This document shows positions 37,221-50,679 of a DNA stretch of 64,000 bases, piece by piece. The notes under the pieces were generated by a model that worked only from the letters and a program-made list of their open reading frames with translations, was not told the DNA's origin and searched no databases. The DNA comes from Avena insularis (lineage: Eukaryota > Streptophyta > Magnoliopsida > Poales > Poaceae): the NCBI GenBank assembly GCA_023614405.1, contig CM042688.1, positions 444,902,028 through 444,966,027 on the forward strand, written 5' to 3'. The position numbers and the translations under genes are program-made. Position 1 is the stretch's first letter. Every line of letters starts with the position of its first letter.

Positions 37221-39716
37221 GTCATTGAAATGTGTGTTCTTCTCACATACCACCTATGGATCCACCAGTGTCATTGCATGTGTGTTCATTTCACTAACAA
37301 CAACTAGAGTCATTGCATGTGTGTTCTTTTTAGTAACAACAACTAGAGTCATTTTGCATGTGTGTTCTTTTCACATACCACTATGGATCCACCAGTGTCA
37401 TTGCATGTGTGTTCTTTTCACAATCCACCCATGGATCCACCAGTGTCATTGCATGTGTGTTCTTTTTAGTAACAACCAGAGTCATTTTGCATGTGTGTTC
37501 TTTTGACATACCACATATGGATCACCAGTGTCATTGCATGTCTTTTCTTTTCACAATCCACCCATGGATCCCACCAGTGTCATTTTGCATGTGTGTTCTT
37601 TTTAGTAACAACAACCAGAGTCATTTTGCATGTGTGTTCTCTTCACATACCACCTATGGATCCACCAGTGTCATTGCATGTGTGTTCTTTTCACATACCA
37701 CCTATGGATCCACCAGTGTGATTGAAATGTGTGTTCTCTACACAGACCACACATGGATCCACCAGTGTCATTGCATGTGTGTTCTTTTTAGTAACAACCA
37801 GAGTCATTTTGCATGTGTGTTCTTTTCACATACCACATATGGATCCACCAGTGTCATTGCATGTGTGTTCTTTTCACAATCCACCCATGGATCCACCAGT
37901 GTCATTGCATGTGTGTTATTATTATTAACAACCAGAGTCATTTTGCATGTGTGTTCTTTTCACATACCACCTATGGATCCACCAGTGTCATTGCATGTGT
38001 TTTGTTTTCACAATCCACCCATGGATCCACCAGTGTCATTGCATGTGTGTTCTTTTTAGTAACAACAACCAATCATTTTGCATGTGTGTCTTTTCACATA
38101 CCACCTATGGATCCACTAGTGTCATTGCATGTGTGTTCTCTTCACGATCCACCTATGGACCCACCAGTGTCATTGCATGTGTGTTCTTTTTAGTAACAAC
38201 AAACAGTGTCATTGCATGTGTGTTCTCTTCAGAGACCACACATGGATCCACTAGTGTCATTGCATGTGTGTTCTTTTTACTAACAACAAGAGTCATTGAA
38301 ATGTGTGCTCTCTTCAGAGACCACACATGGATCCACCAGTGTCATTGCATGTGTGTTCTTTTCACTAACAACAACCAGAGTCATTGCATGTGTGTTCTTT
38401 TCACATACCACATATGGATCACCAGTGTCATTGCATGTGTGTTCTTTTCACAATCCACCCATGGATCCACCAGTGTCATTGCATGTGTGTTATTTTTAGT
38501 AACAACAAGAGTCATTTTGCATGTGTGTTCTTTTCACATACCACCTATGGATCCACCAGGGTCATTGCATGTGTGTTCATTTAACATACCACCTATGGAT
38601 CCACCAGTGTCATTTCATGTGTGTTCTTTTGATTAACAACTAGAGTCATTTTGCATGTGTGTTCTTTTCACATACCACCTATGGATCCACCAGTGTCATT
38701 GCATGTGTTTTGTTTTCACAATCCACCCATGGATCCCACGAGTGTCATTTTGCATGTGTGTTCTTTTTAGTAACAACAACCAGAGTCATTTTGCATGTGT
38801 GTTCTCTTCACATACCACATATGGATCCATAGTGTCATTGCATGTGTGTTATCTTCACAATCCACCTATGGATCCACCAGTGTCATTGCATGTGTTCTTT
38901 TTAGTAACAACAACCAGTGTCATTGCATGTGTGCTCTCTTTAGAGACCACACATGGATCCACCAGTGTCATTGCATGTGTGTTCTTTTTACTAACAACAA
39001 GAGTCATTGAAATGTGTGCTCTCTTCAGAGACCACACATGGATCCACAAGTGTCATTGCATGTGTGTTCTTTTCACTAACAACAACTATTGTCATTGCAT
39101 GTGTGTTCTTTTCACTAACAACAACTATTGTCATTGCATGTGTGTTCTTTTCACATACCACATATGGATCACCAGTGTCATTGCATGTGTGTTCTTTTCA
39201 CAATCCACCCATGGATCCACCAGTGTCATTGCATGTGTGTTCTTTTTAGTAACAACCAGAGTCATTTTGCATGTGTGTTCTTTTCACATACCACCTATGG
39301 ATCCACCAGTGTCATTGCATGTGTTTTCTTTTCACAATCCACCCATGGATCCCACCAGTGTCATTTTGCATGTGTGTTCTTTTTAGTAACAACAACCAGA
39401 GTCATTTTGCATGTGTGATCTCTTCACATACCACCTATGGATCCACCAGTGTCATTGCATGTGTGTTCTTTTTAGTAACAACAACCAGAGTCATTTTGCA
39501 TGTGTGTTCTTTTCACATACCACCTATGGATCCACCAGTGTCATTGAAATGTGTATTATTTTCAACTACCACCCATGGATCCACAAGTGTCATTGCATGT
39601 GTGTTCTGTTTAGTAACAACAACCAGAGTCATTTTGCATGTGTGATCTCTTCACATACCACCTATGGATCCACCAGTGTCATTGCATGTGTGTTCTTTTT
39701 AGTAACAACAACCAGA
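37221..39716 (+). repeat. HOR cycle of 2,496 bp with X split in two parts
   Basis: The first X monomers (gaaatg L, catttcactaac S) are at 37221-37308 and are followed directly by a second S. The last X monomer (ctacacagacc) appears only at 37718-37766, so about 0.4 kb of ordinary phrases lies inside. A Q-like half follows from about 38642, with two adjacent S around 39070-39135. Z is at 39540-39588, 177 bp before the next X. Confidence 0.82.
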
Positions 39717-41712
39717 GTCATTGAAATGTGTGTTCTTCTCACATACCACCTATGGATCCACCAGTGTCATTGCATGTGTGTTCATTTCACTAACAACAAC
39801 CAGAGTCATTGCATGTGTGTTCTTTTCACATACCACATATGGATCCACCAGTGTGATTGAAATGTGTGTTCTCTACAGAGACCACACATGGATCCACCAG
39901 TGTCATTGCATGTGTGTTCTTTTTAGTAACAACCAGAGTCATTTTGCATGTGTGTTCTTTTCACATACCACATATGGATCCACCAGTGTCATTGCATGTG
40001 TGTTCTTTTCACAATCCACCCATGGATCCACCAGTGTCATTGCATGTGTGTTCTTTTTATTAACAACCAGAGTCATTTTTCATGTGTGTTCTTTTCTCAG
40101 ACCACGTATGGATCCACCAGTGTCATTGCATGTGTTTTGTCTTCACAATCCACCCATGGATCCCACCAGTGTAATATTGCATGTGTGTTGTTTTTAGTAA
40201 CAACCAGAGTCATTTTGCATGTGTGTTCTCTTCACATACCACCTATGGATCCACCAGTGTCATTGCATGTGTGTTCTCTTCACAATCCACCTATGGATCC
40301 ACCAGTGTCATTGCATGTGTGTTCTCTTTAGAGACCACACATGGATCCACCAGTGTCATTGCATGTGTGTTCTTTTTACTAACAACAACAAGAGTCATTG
40401 AAATGTGTGCTCTCTTCAGAGACCACACATGGATCCACAAGTGTCATTGCATGTGTGTTCTTTTCACTAACAACAACCAGAGTCATTGCATGTGTGTTCT
40501 TTTCACATATCACGTATGGATCACCAGTGTCATTGCATGTGTGTTCTATTAACAATCCACCCATGGATCCACCCTTGTCATTGCATGTGTGTTCTTTGAT
40601 GAACAATAACCAGAGTCATTTTGCATTTGTGTTCTTTCCACATACCACCTATGGATCCACCAGTGTCATTGCATGTGTGTTCTTTTCACAATCCACCCAT
40701 GGATCCATCGGTGTCATTGCATGTGTGTTCTTTGTATTAACAACGAGAGTCATTTTGCATGTGTGTTCTTTTCAGTAACATCAACCAGAGTCATTTTGCA
40801 TGTGTGTTCTCTTCACATACCACCTATGGATCCACCAGTGTCATTGCATGTGTGTTCTTTTTAGTAACAACAACTAGTGTCATTGCATGTGTGTTCTCTT
40901 CAGAGACCACACATGGATCCACCAGTGTCATTGCATGTGTGTTCTTTTTACTAACAACAACAAGAGTCATTGAAATGTGTGCTCTCTTCAGAGACCACAC
41001 ATGGATCCACAAGTGTCATTGCATGTGTGTTCTTTTCACTAACAACAACCATTGTCATTGCATGTGTGTTCTTTTCACATACCACATATGGATCCACCAG
41101 TGTCATTGCATGTGTGTTCTTTTCACAATCCACCCATGGATCCACCAGTGTCATTGCATGTGTGTTCTTTTTAGTAACAACCAGAGTCATTTTGCATGTG
41201 TGTTCTTTTCACATACCACCTATGGATCACCAGTGTCATTGCATGTGTTCTTTTCACATTACACCCATGGATCCACCAGTGTCATTGCATGTGTGTTCTT
41301 TTTAGTAACAACAACCAGAGTCATTTTGCACGTGTGATCTCTTTACATACCACCTATAGATCCACTAGTGTCATTGCATGTGTGTTCTTAACAACCAGTC
41401 ATTTTGCATGTGTGTTCTTTTCACATACCACCTATGGATCCACCAGTGTCATTGAAATGTGTATTATTTTCAACTACCACCCATGGATCCACCAGTGTCA
41501 TTGCATGTGTGTTCTTTTTAGTAACAACAACCAGAGTCATTTTGCATGTGTGATCTCTTCACATACCACCTATGGATCCACCAGTGTCATTGCATGTGTG
41601 TTCTTTTTAGTAACAACAACCAGAGTCATTGAAATGTGTGTTCTTCTCACATACCACCTATGGATCCACCAGTGTCATTGCATGTGTTTTCTTTTGAGTA
41701 ACAACAACCAGA
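39717..41712 (+). repeat. Regular 2.0-kb HOR, copy 1 (1,996 bp)
   Basis: X at 39717-39901 opens the most regular part of the window. The unit holds the cacatatcacg variant near 40507, an S read as gatgaacaataacc near 40600, and an S-S pair near 40725-40790 (cagtaacatcaacc). Z is at 41448, followed 265 bp later by the next X because an extra L-S dimer (gaaatg L, then ttttgagtaac S) sits between them. Confidence 0.87.
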
Positions 41713-43756
41713 GTCATTGAAATGTGTGTTCTTCTCACATACCACCTATGGATCCACCAGTGTCATTGCATGTGTGTTCATTTCACTAACAACAACCAGA
41801 GTCATTGCATGTGTGTTCTTTTCACATACCACATATGGATCCACCAGTGTGATTGAAATGTGTGTTCTCTACAGAGACCACACATGGATCCACCAGTGTC
41901 ATTGCATGTGTGTTCTTTTTAGTAACAACCAGAGTCATTTTGCATGTGTGTTCTTTTCACATACCACATATGGATCCACCAGTGTCATTGCATGTGTGTT
42001 CTTTTCACAATCCACCCATGGATCCACCAGTGTCATTGCATGTGTGTTCTTTTTATTAACAACCAGAGTCATTTTGCATGTGTGTTCTTTTCACATACCA
42101 CCTATGGATCCACCAGTGTCATTGCATGTGTTTTGTTTTCACAATCCACCCATGGATCCTACCAGTGTAATTTTGCATGTGTGTTCTTTTTAGTAACAAC
42201 AACCAGAGTCATTTTGCATGTGTGTTCTCTTCACATACCACCTATGGATCCACCAGTGTCATTGCATGTGTGTTCTCTTCACAATCCACCTATGGATCCA
42301 CCAATGTCATTGCATGTGTTCTTTTTAGTAACAACCAGTGTCATTGCATGTGTGTTCTTTTCACATACCACCTATGGATCCACCAGTGTCATTGCATGTG
42401 TGTTCTTTTTACTAACAACAACAAGAGTCATTGAAATGTGTGCTCTCTTCAGAGACCACACATGGATCCACAAGTGTCATTGCATGTGTGTTCTTTTCAC
42501 TCACAACAACCAGAGTCATTGCATGTGTGTTCCTTTCACATATCACGTATGGATCACCAGTGTCATTGCATGTGTGTTCTTTTCACAATCCACCCATGGA
42601 TCCACCAGTGTCATTGCATGTGTGTTCTTTTTAGTAACAACCAGAGTCATTTTGCATGTGTTTTCTTTTCACATACCACCCATGGATCCACCAGTGTCAT
42701 TGCATGTGTGTTCTTTTCACAATCCACCCATGGATCCACCGGTGTCATTGCATGTGTGTTCTTTGTATTAACAACGAGAGTCATTTTGCATGTGTGTTCT
42801 TTTCAGTAACATCAACCAGAGTCATTTTGCATGTGTGTTCTCTTCACATACCACCTATGGATCCACCAGTGTCATTGCATGTTTTCTTTTTAGTAACAAC
42901 AACTAGTGTCATTGCATGTGTGCTCTCTTTAGAGACCACACATGGATCCACCAGTGTCATTGCATGTGTGTTCTTTTTACTAACAACAACAAGAGTCATT
43001 GAAATGTGTGCTCTCTTCAGAGACCACACATGGATCCACAAGTGTCATTGCATGTGTGTTCTTTTCACTAACAACAACTAGAGTCATTGCATGTGTGTTC
43101 TTTTCACATACCACATATGGATCACCAGTGTCATTGCATGTGTGTTCTTTTCACAATCCACCCATGGATCCACCAGTGTCATTGCATGTGTGTTCTTTTT
43201 AGTAACAACCAGAGTCATTTTGCATGTGTGTTCTTTTCACATACCACGTATGGATCCACCAGTGTCATTGCATGTGTTTTCTTTTCACAATCCACCCATG
43301 GATCCCACCAGTGTCATTTGGCATGTGTGTTCTTTTTAGTAACAACAACCAGAGTCATTTTGCATGTGTGATCTCTTCACATACCACCTATGGATCCACC
43401 AGTGTCATTGCATGTGTGTTCTTTTTAGTAACAACAACCAGAGTCATTTTGCATGTGTGTTCTTTTCACATACCACCTATGGATCCACCAGTGTCATTGA
43501 AATGTGTATTATTTTCAACTACCACCCATGGATCCACCAGTGTCATTGCATGTGTGTTCTTTTTAGTAACAACAACCAGAGTCATTTTGCATGTGTGTTC
43601 TCTTCACATACCACCTATGGATCCACCAGTGTCATTGCATGTGTGTTCTTTTAGTAACAACAACCAGAGTCATTGAAATGTGTGTTCTTCTCACATACCA
43701 CCTATGGATCCACCAGTGTCATTGCATGTGTGTTCTTTTGAGTAACAACAACCAGA
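41713..43756 (+). repeat. Regular 2.0-kb HOR, copy 2 (2,044 bp)
   Basis: X at 41713-41897 and Z at 43493 keep the same order as the preceding unit, with the same extra gaaatg L plus ttttgagtaac S before the next X (264 bp). The private S with cagtaacatcaacc reappears near 42815, as does the cacatatcacg L near 42540, 2,033 bp after its counterpart. Confidence 0.87.
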
Positions 43757-45716
43757 GTCATTGAAATGTGTGTTCTTCTTACATACCACCTATGGATCCA
43801 CCAGTGTCATTGCATGTGTGTTCATTTCACTAACAACAACCAGAGTCATTGCATGTGTGTTCTTTTCACATACCACATATGGATCCACCAGTGTGATTGA
43901 AATGTGTGTTCTCTAAAGAGACCACACATGGATCCACCAGTGTCATTGCATGTGTGTTCTTTTTAGTAACAACCAGAGTCATTTTGCATGTGTGTTCTTT
44001 TCACATACCACATATGGATCCACCAGTGTCATTGCATGTGTGTTCTTTTCACAATCCACCCATGGATCCACCAGTGTCATTGCATGTGTGTTCTTTTTAT
44101 TAACAACCAGAGTCATTTTGCATGTGTGTTCTTTTCACATACCACATATGGATCCACCAGTGTCATTGCATGTGTTTTGTTTTCACAATCCACCCATGGA
44201 TCCCACCAGTGTAATTTTGCATGTGTGTTCTTTTTAGTAACAACAACCAGAGTCATTTTGCATGTGTGTTCTCTTCACATACCACCTATGGATCCACCAG
44301 TGTCATTGCATGTGTGTTCTCTTCACAATCCACCTATGGATCCACCAATGTCATTGCATGTGTTCTTTTTAGTAACAACCAGTGTCATTGCATGTGTGCT
44401 CTCTACAGCGACCACACATGGATCCACCACTGTCATTGCATGTGTGTTCTTTTTACTAACAACAACAAGAGTCATTGAAATGTGTGCTCTCTTCAGAGAC
44501 CACACATGGATCCACAAGTGTCATTGCATGTGTGTTCTTTTCACTAACAACAACCAGAGTCATTGCATGTGTGTTCTTTTCACATACCACATATGGATCA
44601 CCAGTGTCATTGCATGTGTGTTCTTTTCACAATCCACCCATGGATCCACCAGTGTCATTGCATGTGTGTTCTTTTTAGTAACAACCAGAGTCATTTTGCA
44701 TGTGTTTTCTTTTCACATACCACATATGGATCCACCAGTGTCATTGCATGTGTGTTCTTTTCACAATCCACCCATGGATCCACCGGTGTCATTGCATGTG
44801 TGTTCTTTGTATTAACAACGAGAGTCATTTTGCATGTGTGTTCTTTTCACATACCACCTATGGATCCACCAGTGTCATTGCATGTGTGTTCTCTTCACAT
44901 ACCACCTATGGATCCACCAGTGTCATTGCATGTGTGTTCTTTTTAGTAACAACAACTAGTGTCGTTGCATGTGTGCTCTTTTCAGAGACCACACATCGAT
45001 CCACCAGTGTCATTGCATGTGTGTTCTTTTTACTAACAACAACAAGAGTCATTGAAATGTGTGCTCTCTTCAGAGACCACACATGGATCCACCAGTGTCA
45101 TTGCATGTGTGTTCTTTTCACTAACAACAACTATTGTCATTGCATGTGTGTTCTTTTCACATACCACATATGGATCACCAGTGTCATTGCATGTGTGTTT
45201 TTTCACAATTCACCCATGGATCCACCAGTGTCATTGCATGTGTGTTCTTTTTAGTAACAACCAGAGTCATTTTGCATGTGTGTTCTTTTCACATACCACC
45301 TATGGATCCACCAGTGTCATTGCATGTGTTTTCTTTTCACAATCCACCCATGGATCCCACCAGTGTCATTGCATGTGTGTTCTTTTTAGTAACAACAACC
45401 AGAGTCATTTTGCATGTGTGATCTCTTCACATACCACCTATGGATCCACCAGTGTCATTGCATGTGTGTTCTTTTTAGTAACAACCAGAGTCATTTTGCA
45501 TGTGTGTTCTTTTTACATACCACCTATGGATCCACCAGTGTCATTGAAATGTGTATTATTTTCAACTACCACCCATGGATCCACCAGTGTCATTGCATGT
45601 GTGTTCTTTTTAGTAACAACAACCAGAGTCATTTTGCATGTGTGATCTCTTCACATACCACCTATGGATCCACCAGTGTCATTGCATGTGTGTTCTTTTT
45701 AGTAACAACAACCAGA
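43757..45716 (+). repeat. Regular 2.0-kb HOR, copy 3 (1,960 bp)
   Basis: X at 43757-43941 has cttcttac and ctaaagagacc, the variant pair also found at 23436. Z is at 45540-45588, 177 bp before the next X, without the extra dimer of the two preceding units. The last 346 bases of this unit, together with the first 159 of the next, recur unchanged 4,020 bp downstream. Confidence 0.87.
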
Positions 45717-46654
45717 GTCATTGAAATGTGTGTTCTTCTCACATACCACCTATGGATCCACCAGTGTCATTGCATGTGTGTTCATTTCACTAACAACAAC
45801 CAGAGTCATTGCATGTGTGTTCTTTTCACATACCACATATGGATCCACCAGTGTGATTGAAATGTGTGTTCTCTAAAGAGACCACACATGGATCCACCAG
45901 TGTCATTGCATGTGTGTTCTTTTTAGTAACAACAACCAGTCATTTTGCATGTGTGTTCTTTTCACATACCACATATGGATCCACCAGTGTCATTGCATGT
46001 GTGTTCTTTTCACAATCCACCCATGGATCCACCGGTGTCATTGCATGTGTGTTCTTTTTATTAACAACGAGAGTCATTTTGCATGTGTGTTCTTTTCACA
46101 TACCACCTATGGATCCACCAGTGTCATTGCATGTGTTTTGTTTTCACAATCCACCCATGGATCCCACCAGTGTCACTTTGCATGTGTGTTCCTTTTAGTA
46201 ACAACAACCAGAGTCATTTTGCATGTGTGTTCTCTTCACATACCACCTATGGATCCACCAGTGTCATTGCATGTGTGTTCTCTTCACAATCCACCTATGG
46301 ATCCACCAGTGTCATTGCATGTGTTCTTTTTAGTAACAACAACCAGTGTCATTGCATGTGTGCTCTCTTCAGCGACCACACATGGATCCACCAGTGTCAT
46401 TGCATGTGTGTTCTTTTTACTAACAACAACAAGAGTCATTGAAATGTGTGCTCTCTTCAGAGACCACACATGGATCCACCAGTGTCATTGCATGTGTGTT
46501 CTTTTCACTAACAACAACCAGAGTCATTGCATGTGTGTTCTTTTCACATACCACATATGGATCCACCAGTGTCATTGCATGTGTGTTCTTTTCACAATCC
46601 ACCCATGGATCCACCAGTGTCATTGCATGTGTGTTCTTTTTAGTAACAACCAGA

Positions 46655-47598
46655 GTCATTTTGCATGTGTGTTCTTTTCACATACCACATATGGATCCAC
46701 CAGTGTCATTGCATGTGTGTTCTTTTCACAATCCACCCATGGATCCATCGGTGTCATTGCATGTGTGTTCTTTGTATTAACAACGAGAGTCATTTTGCAT
46801 GTGTGTTCTTTTCTCAGACCACCTATGGATCCACCAGTGTCATTGCATGTGTTTTGTCTTCACAATCCACCCATGGATCCCACCAGTGTAATTTTGCATG
46901 TGTGTTCTTTTCAGTAACAACAACCAGAGTCATTTTGCATGTGTGTTCTCTTCACATACCACCTATGGATCCACCAGTGTCATTGCATGTGTGTTCTCTT
47001 CACAATCCACCTATGGATCCAACAGTGGTATTTAATGTTTTGTTTTTAGTAACAACAACCAGTGTCATTGCATGTGTTCTCTTGAGAGACCACACATGGA
47101 TCCACCAGTGTCATTGCATGTGTGTTCTTTTTACTAACAACAACAAGAGTCATTGAAATGTGTGCTCTCTTTAGAGACCACACATGGATCCACTAGTGTC
47201 ATTGCATGTGTGTTCTTTTCACTAACAACAACCAGAGTCATTGCATGTGTGTTCTTTTCACATATCACGTATGGATCACCAGTGTCATTGCATGTGTGTG
47301 GTCTTTTCACAATCCACCCATGGATCCACCAGTGTCATTGCATGTGTGTTCTTTTTAGTAACAACCAGAGTCATTTTGCATGTGTGTTCTTTTCACATAC
47401 CACCTATGGATCCACCAGTGTCATTGCATGTGTTTTCTTTTCACAATCCACCCATGGATCCCACCAGTGTCATTTTGCATGTGTGTTCTTTTTAGTAACA
47501 ACAACCAGAGTCATTTTGCATGTGTGATCTCTTCACATACCACCTATGGATCCACCAGTGTCATTGCATGTGTGTTCTTTTTAGTAACAACAACTAGA
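46655..47598 (+). repeat. Block Q, copy 5
   Basis: Collinear with copy 1 at offset 46438 to 46436, and followed by Y as in copy 1. It contains a degenerate S at 47027-47062 and an L reading gttctcttgagagacc near 47080, so it is the most damaged of the complete copies. Confidence 0.84.
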
Positions 47599-47695
47599 GT
47601 CATTGAAATATGTGTTCTTCTCACATACCACCTATGGATCCACCAGTGTCATTGCATGTGTGTTCATTTCGTAATCCACCTATGGATCCACAAGT
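47599..47695 (+). repeat. Module Y9
   Basis: Standard Y, placed 1,882 bp after the X at 45717. Z lies much further away (49560), so the usual Y-to-Z interval of about 585 bp is not kept in this unit. Confidence 0.86.
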
Positions 47696-50679
47696 GTCAT
47701 TGCATGTGTGTTCTTTTTATTAACAACCAGAGTCATTTTGCATGTGTGTTCTTTTCACATACCACCTATGGATCCACCAGTGTCATTGCATGTGTGTTCT
47801 TTTTAGTAACAACAACCAGTGTCATTGCATGTGTGTTCTCTTCAGAGACCACACATGGATCCACCAGTGTCATTGCATGTGTGTTCTTTTAACTAACAAC
47901 AAAGAGAGTCATTGAAATGTGTGCTCTCTTCAGAGACCACACATGGATCCACCAATTTCATTGCATGTGTGTTCTTTTCACTAACAACAACCAGGGTCAT
48001 TGCATGTGTGTTCTTTTCACATACCACATATGGATCCACTAGTGTCATTGCATGTGTGTTCTTTTCACAATCCACCCATGGATCCACTAGTGTCATTGCA
48101 TGTGTGTTCTTTTTAGTAACAACCAGAGTCATTTTGCATGTGTGTTCTTTTCACATACCACCTATGGATCCACCAGTAACATTGCATGTGTTTTGTTTTC
48201 ACAATACACCCATGGATCCCACCAGTGTCATTTTGCATGTGTGTTCCTTTTAGTAACAACAACCAGAGTCATTTTGCATGTGTGTTCTCTTCACATACCA
48301 CCTATGGATCCACCAGTGTCATTGCATGTGTGTTCTCTTCACAATCCACCGATGGATCCACTAGTGTCATTGCATGTGTTCTTTTTAGTAACAACAACCA
48401 GTGTCATTGCATGTGTGCTCTCTTCAGAGACCACACATGGATCCACCAGTGTCATTGCATGTGTGTTATTTTTACTAACAGCAACAAGAGTCCTTGAAAT
48501 GTGTGCGCTCTTCGAGACCACATGGATCCACCGGTGTCATTGCATGTGTGTTCTTTTCACTAACAACAACCAGAGTCATTGCATGTGTGTTCTTTTCACA
48601 TACCACATATGGATCACCAGTGTCATTGCATGTGTGTTCTTTTCACAATCCACCCATGGATCCACAGTGTCATTGCATGTGTGTTCTTTTTAGTAACAAC
48701 CAGAGTCATTTTGCATGTGTGTTCTTTTCACATACCACATATGGATCCACCAGTGTCATTGCATGTGTGTTCTTTTCACAATCCACCCATGGATCCACCG
48801 GTGTCATTGCATGTGTGTTCTTTGTATTAACAACGAGAGTCATTTTGCATGTGTGTTCTTTTCACATACCACCTATGGATCCACCAGTGTCATTGCATGT
48901 GTGTTCTCTTCACATACCACCTATGGATCCACCAGTGTCATTGCATGTGTGTTCTTTTTAGTAACAACAACCAGTGTCATTGCATGTGTGCTCTCTTTAG
49001 AGACCACACATGGATCCACCAGTGTCATTGCATGTGTGTTCTTTTTACTAACAACAACAAGAGTCATTGAAATGTGTGCTCTCTTCAGAGACCACACATG
49101 GATCCACAAGTGTCATTGCATGTGTGTTATTTTCACTAACAACAACTATTGTCATTGCATGTGTGTTCTTTTCACATATCATGTATGGATCACCAGTGTC
49201 ATTGCATGTGTGTGGTCTTTTCACAATCCACCCATGGATCCACCAGTGTCATTGCATGTGTGTTCTTTTTAGTAACAACCAGAGTCATTTTGCATGTGTG
49301 TTCTTTTCACATACCACGTATGGATCCACCAGTGTCATTGCATGTGTTTTCTTTTCACAATCCACCCATGGATCCCACCAGTGTCATTTGGCATGTGTGT
49401 TCTTTTTAGTAACAACAACCAGAGTCATTTTGCATGTGTGATCTCTTCACATACCACCTATGGATCCACCAGTGTCATTGCATGTGTGTTCTTTTTAGTA
49501 ACAACCAGAGTCATTTTGCATGTGTGTTCTTTTTACATACCACCTATGGATCCACCAGTGTCATTGAAATGTGTATTATTTTCAACTACCACCCATGGAT
49601 CCACCAGTGTCATTGCATGTGTGTTCTTTTTAGTAACAACAACCAGAGTCATTTTGCATGTGTGATCTCTTCACATACCACCTATGGATCCACCAGTGTC
49701 ATTGCATGTGTGTTCTTTTTAGTAACAACAACCAGAGTCATTGAAATGTGTGTTCTTCTCACATACCACCTATGGATCCACCAGTGTCATTGCATGTGTG
49801 TTCATTTCACTAACAACAACCAGAGTCATTGCATGTGTGTTCTTTTCACATACCACATATGGATCCACCAGTGTGATTGAAATGTGTGTTCTCTACAGAG
49901 ACGACCACACATGGATCCACCAGTGTCATTGCATGTGTGTTCTTTTTAGTAACAACCAGAGTCATTTTGCATGTGTGTTCTTTTCACATACCACATATGG
50001 ATCCACCAGTGTCATTGCATGTGTGTTCTTTTCACAATCCACCCATGGATCCACCAGTGTCATTGCATGTGTGTTCTTTTTAGTAACAACCAGAGTCATT
50101 TTGCAAGTGTGTTCTTTTCACATACCACCTATGTATCCACCAGTGTCATTGCATGTGTTTTGTTTTCACAATCCACCCATGGATCCCACCAGTGTGATTT
50201 TGCATGTGTGTTCTTTTTAGTAACAACAACCAGAGTCATTTTGCATGTGTGTTCTTTTCACATACCACCTATGGATCCACCAGTGTCATTGCATGTGTGT
50301 TCTCTTCACAATCCACCTATGGATCCACCAGTGTCATTGCATGTGTGTTCTTTTTAGTAACAACAACCAGAGTCATTTTGCATGTGTGTTCTCTTCACAT
50401 ACCACCTATGGATCCACCAGTGTCATTGCATGTGTGTTCTTTTTACTAACAACAACAAGAGTCATTGAAATGTGTGCTCTCTTCAGAGACCACACATGGA
50501 TCCACAAGTGTCATTGCATGTGTGTTCTTTTCACTCACAACAACCAGAGTCATTGCATGTGTGTTCCTTTCACATATCACGTATGGATCACCAGTGTCAT
50601 TGCATGTGTGTTCTTTTCACAATCCACCCATGGATCCACCAGTGTCATTGCATGTGTGTTCTTTTTAGTAACAACCAGA

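Larger units (their letters stand above)
45717..49736 (+). repeat. Double-length HOR unit (4,020 bp): X, Q copy 5, Y9, Z
   Basis: X at 45717-45901 is followed by block Q copy 5 (46655-47598) and Y9 (47599-47695). After Y the unit returns to sequence like the end of the 2.0-kb units, with Z at 49560 and the next X 177 bp later. The length is about twice the 2.0-kb period. A degenerate S at 47027-47062 (cagtggtatttaatg) marks a local scar. Confidence 0.86.

Noticed and set aside
45910..46917. Open reading frame of 335 codons
   Set aside because: It runs through an X tail, Q copy 5 and ordinary phrases; the length is due to local frame rhythm and not to coding constraint.
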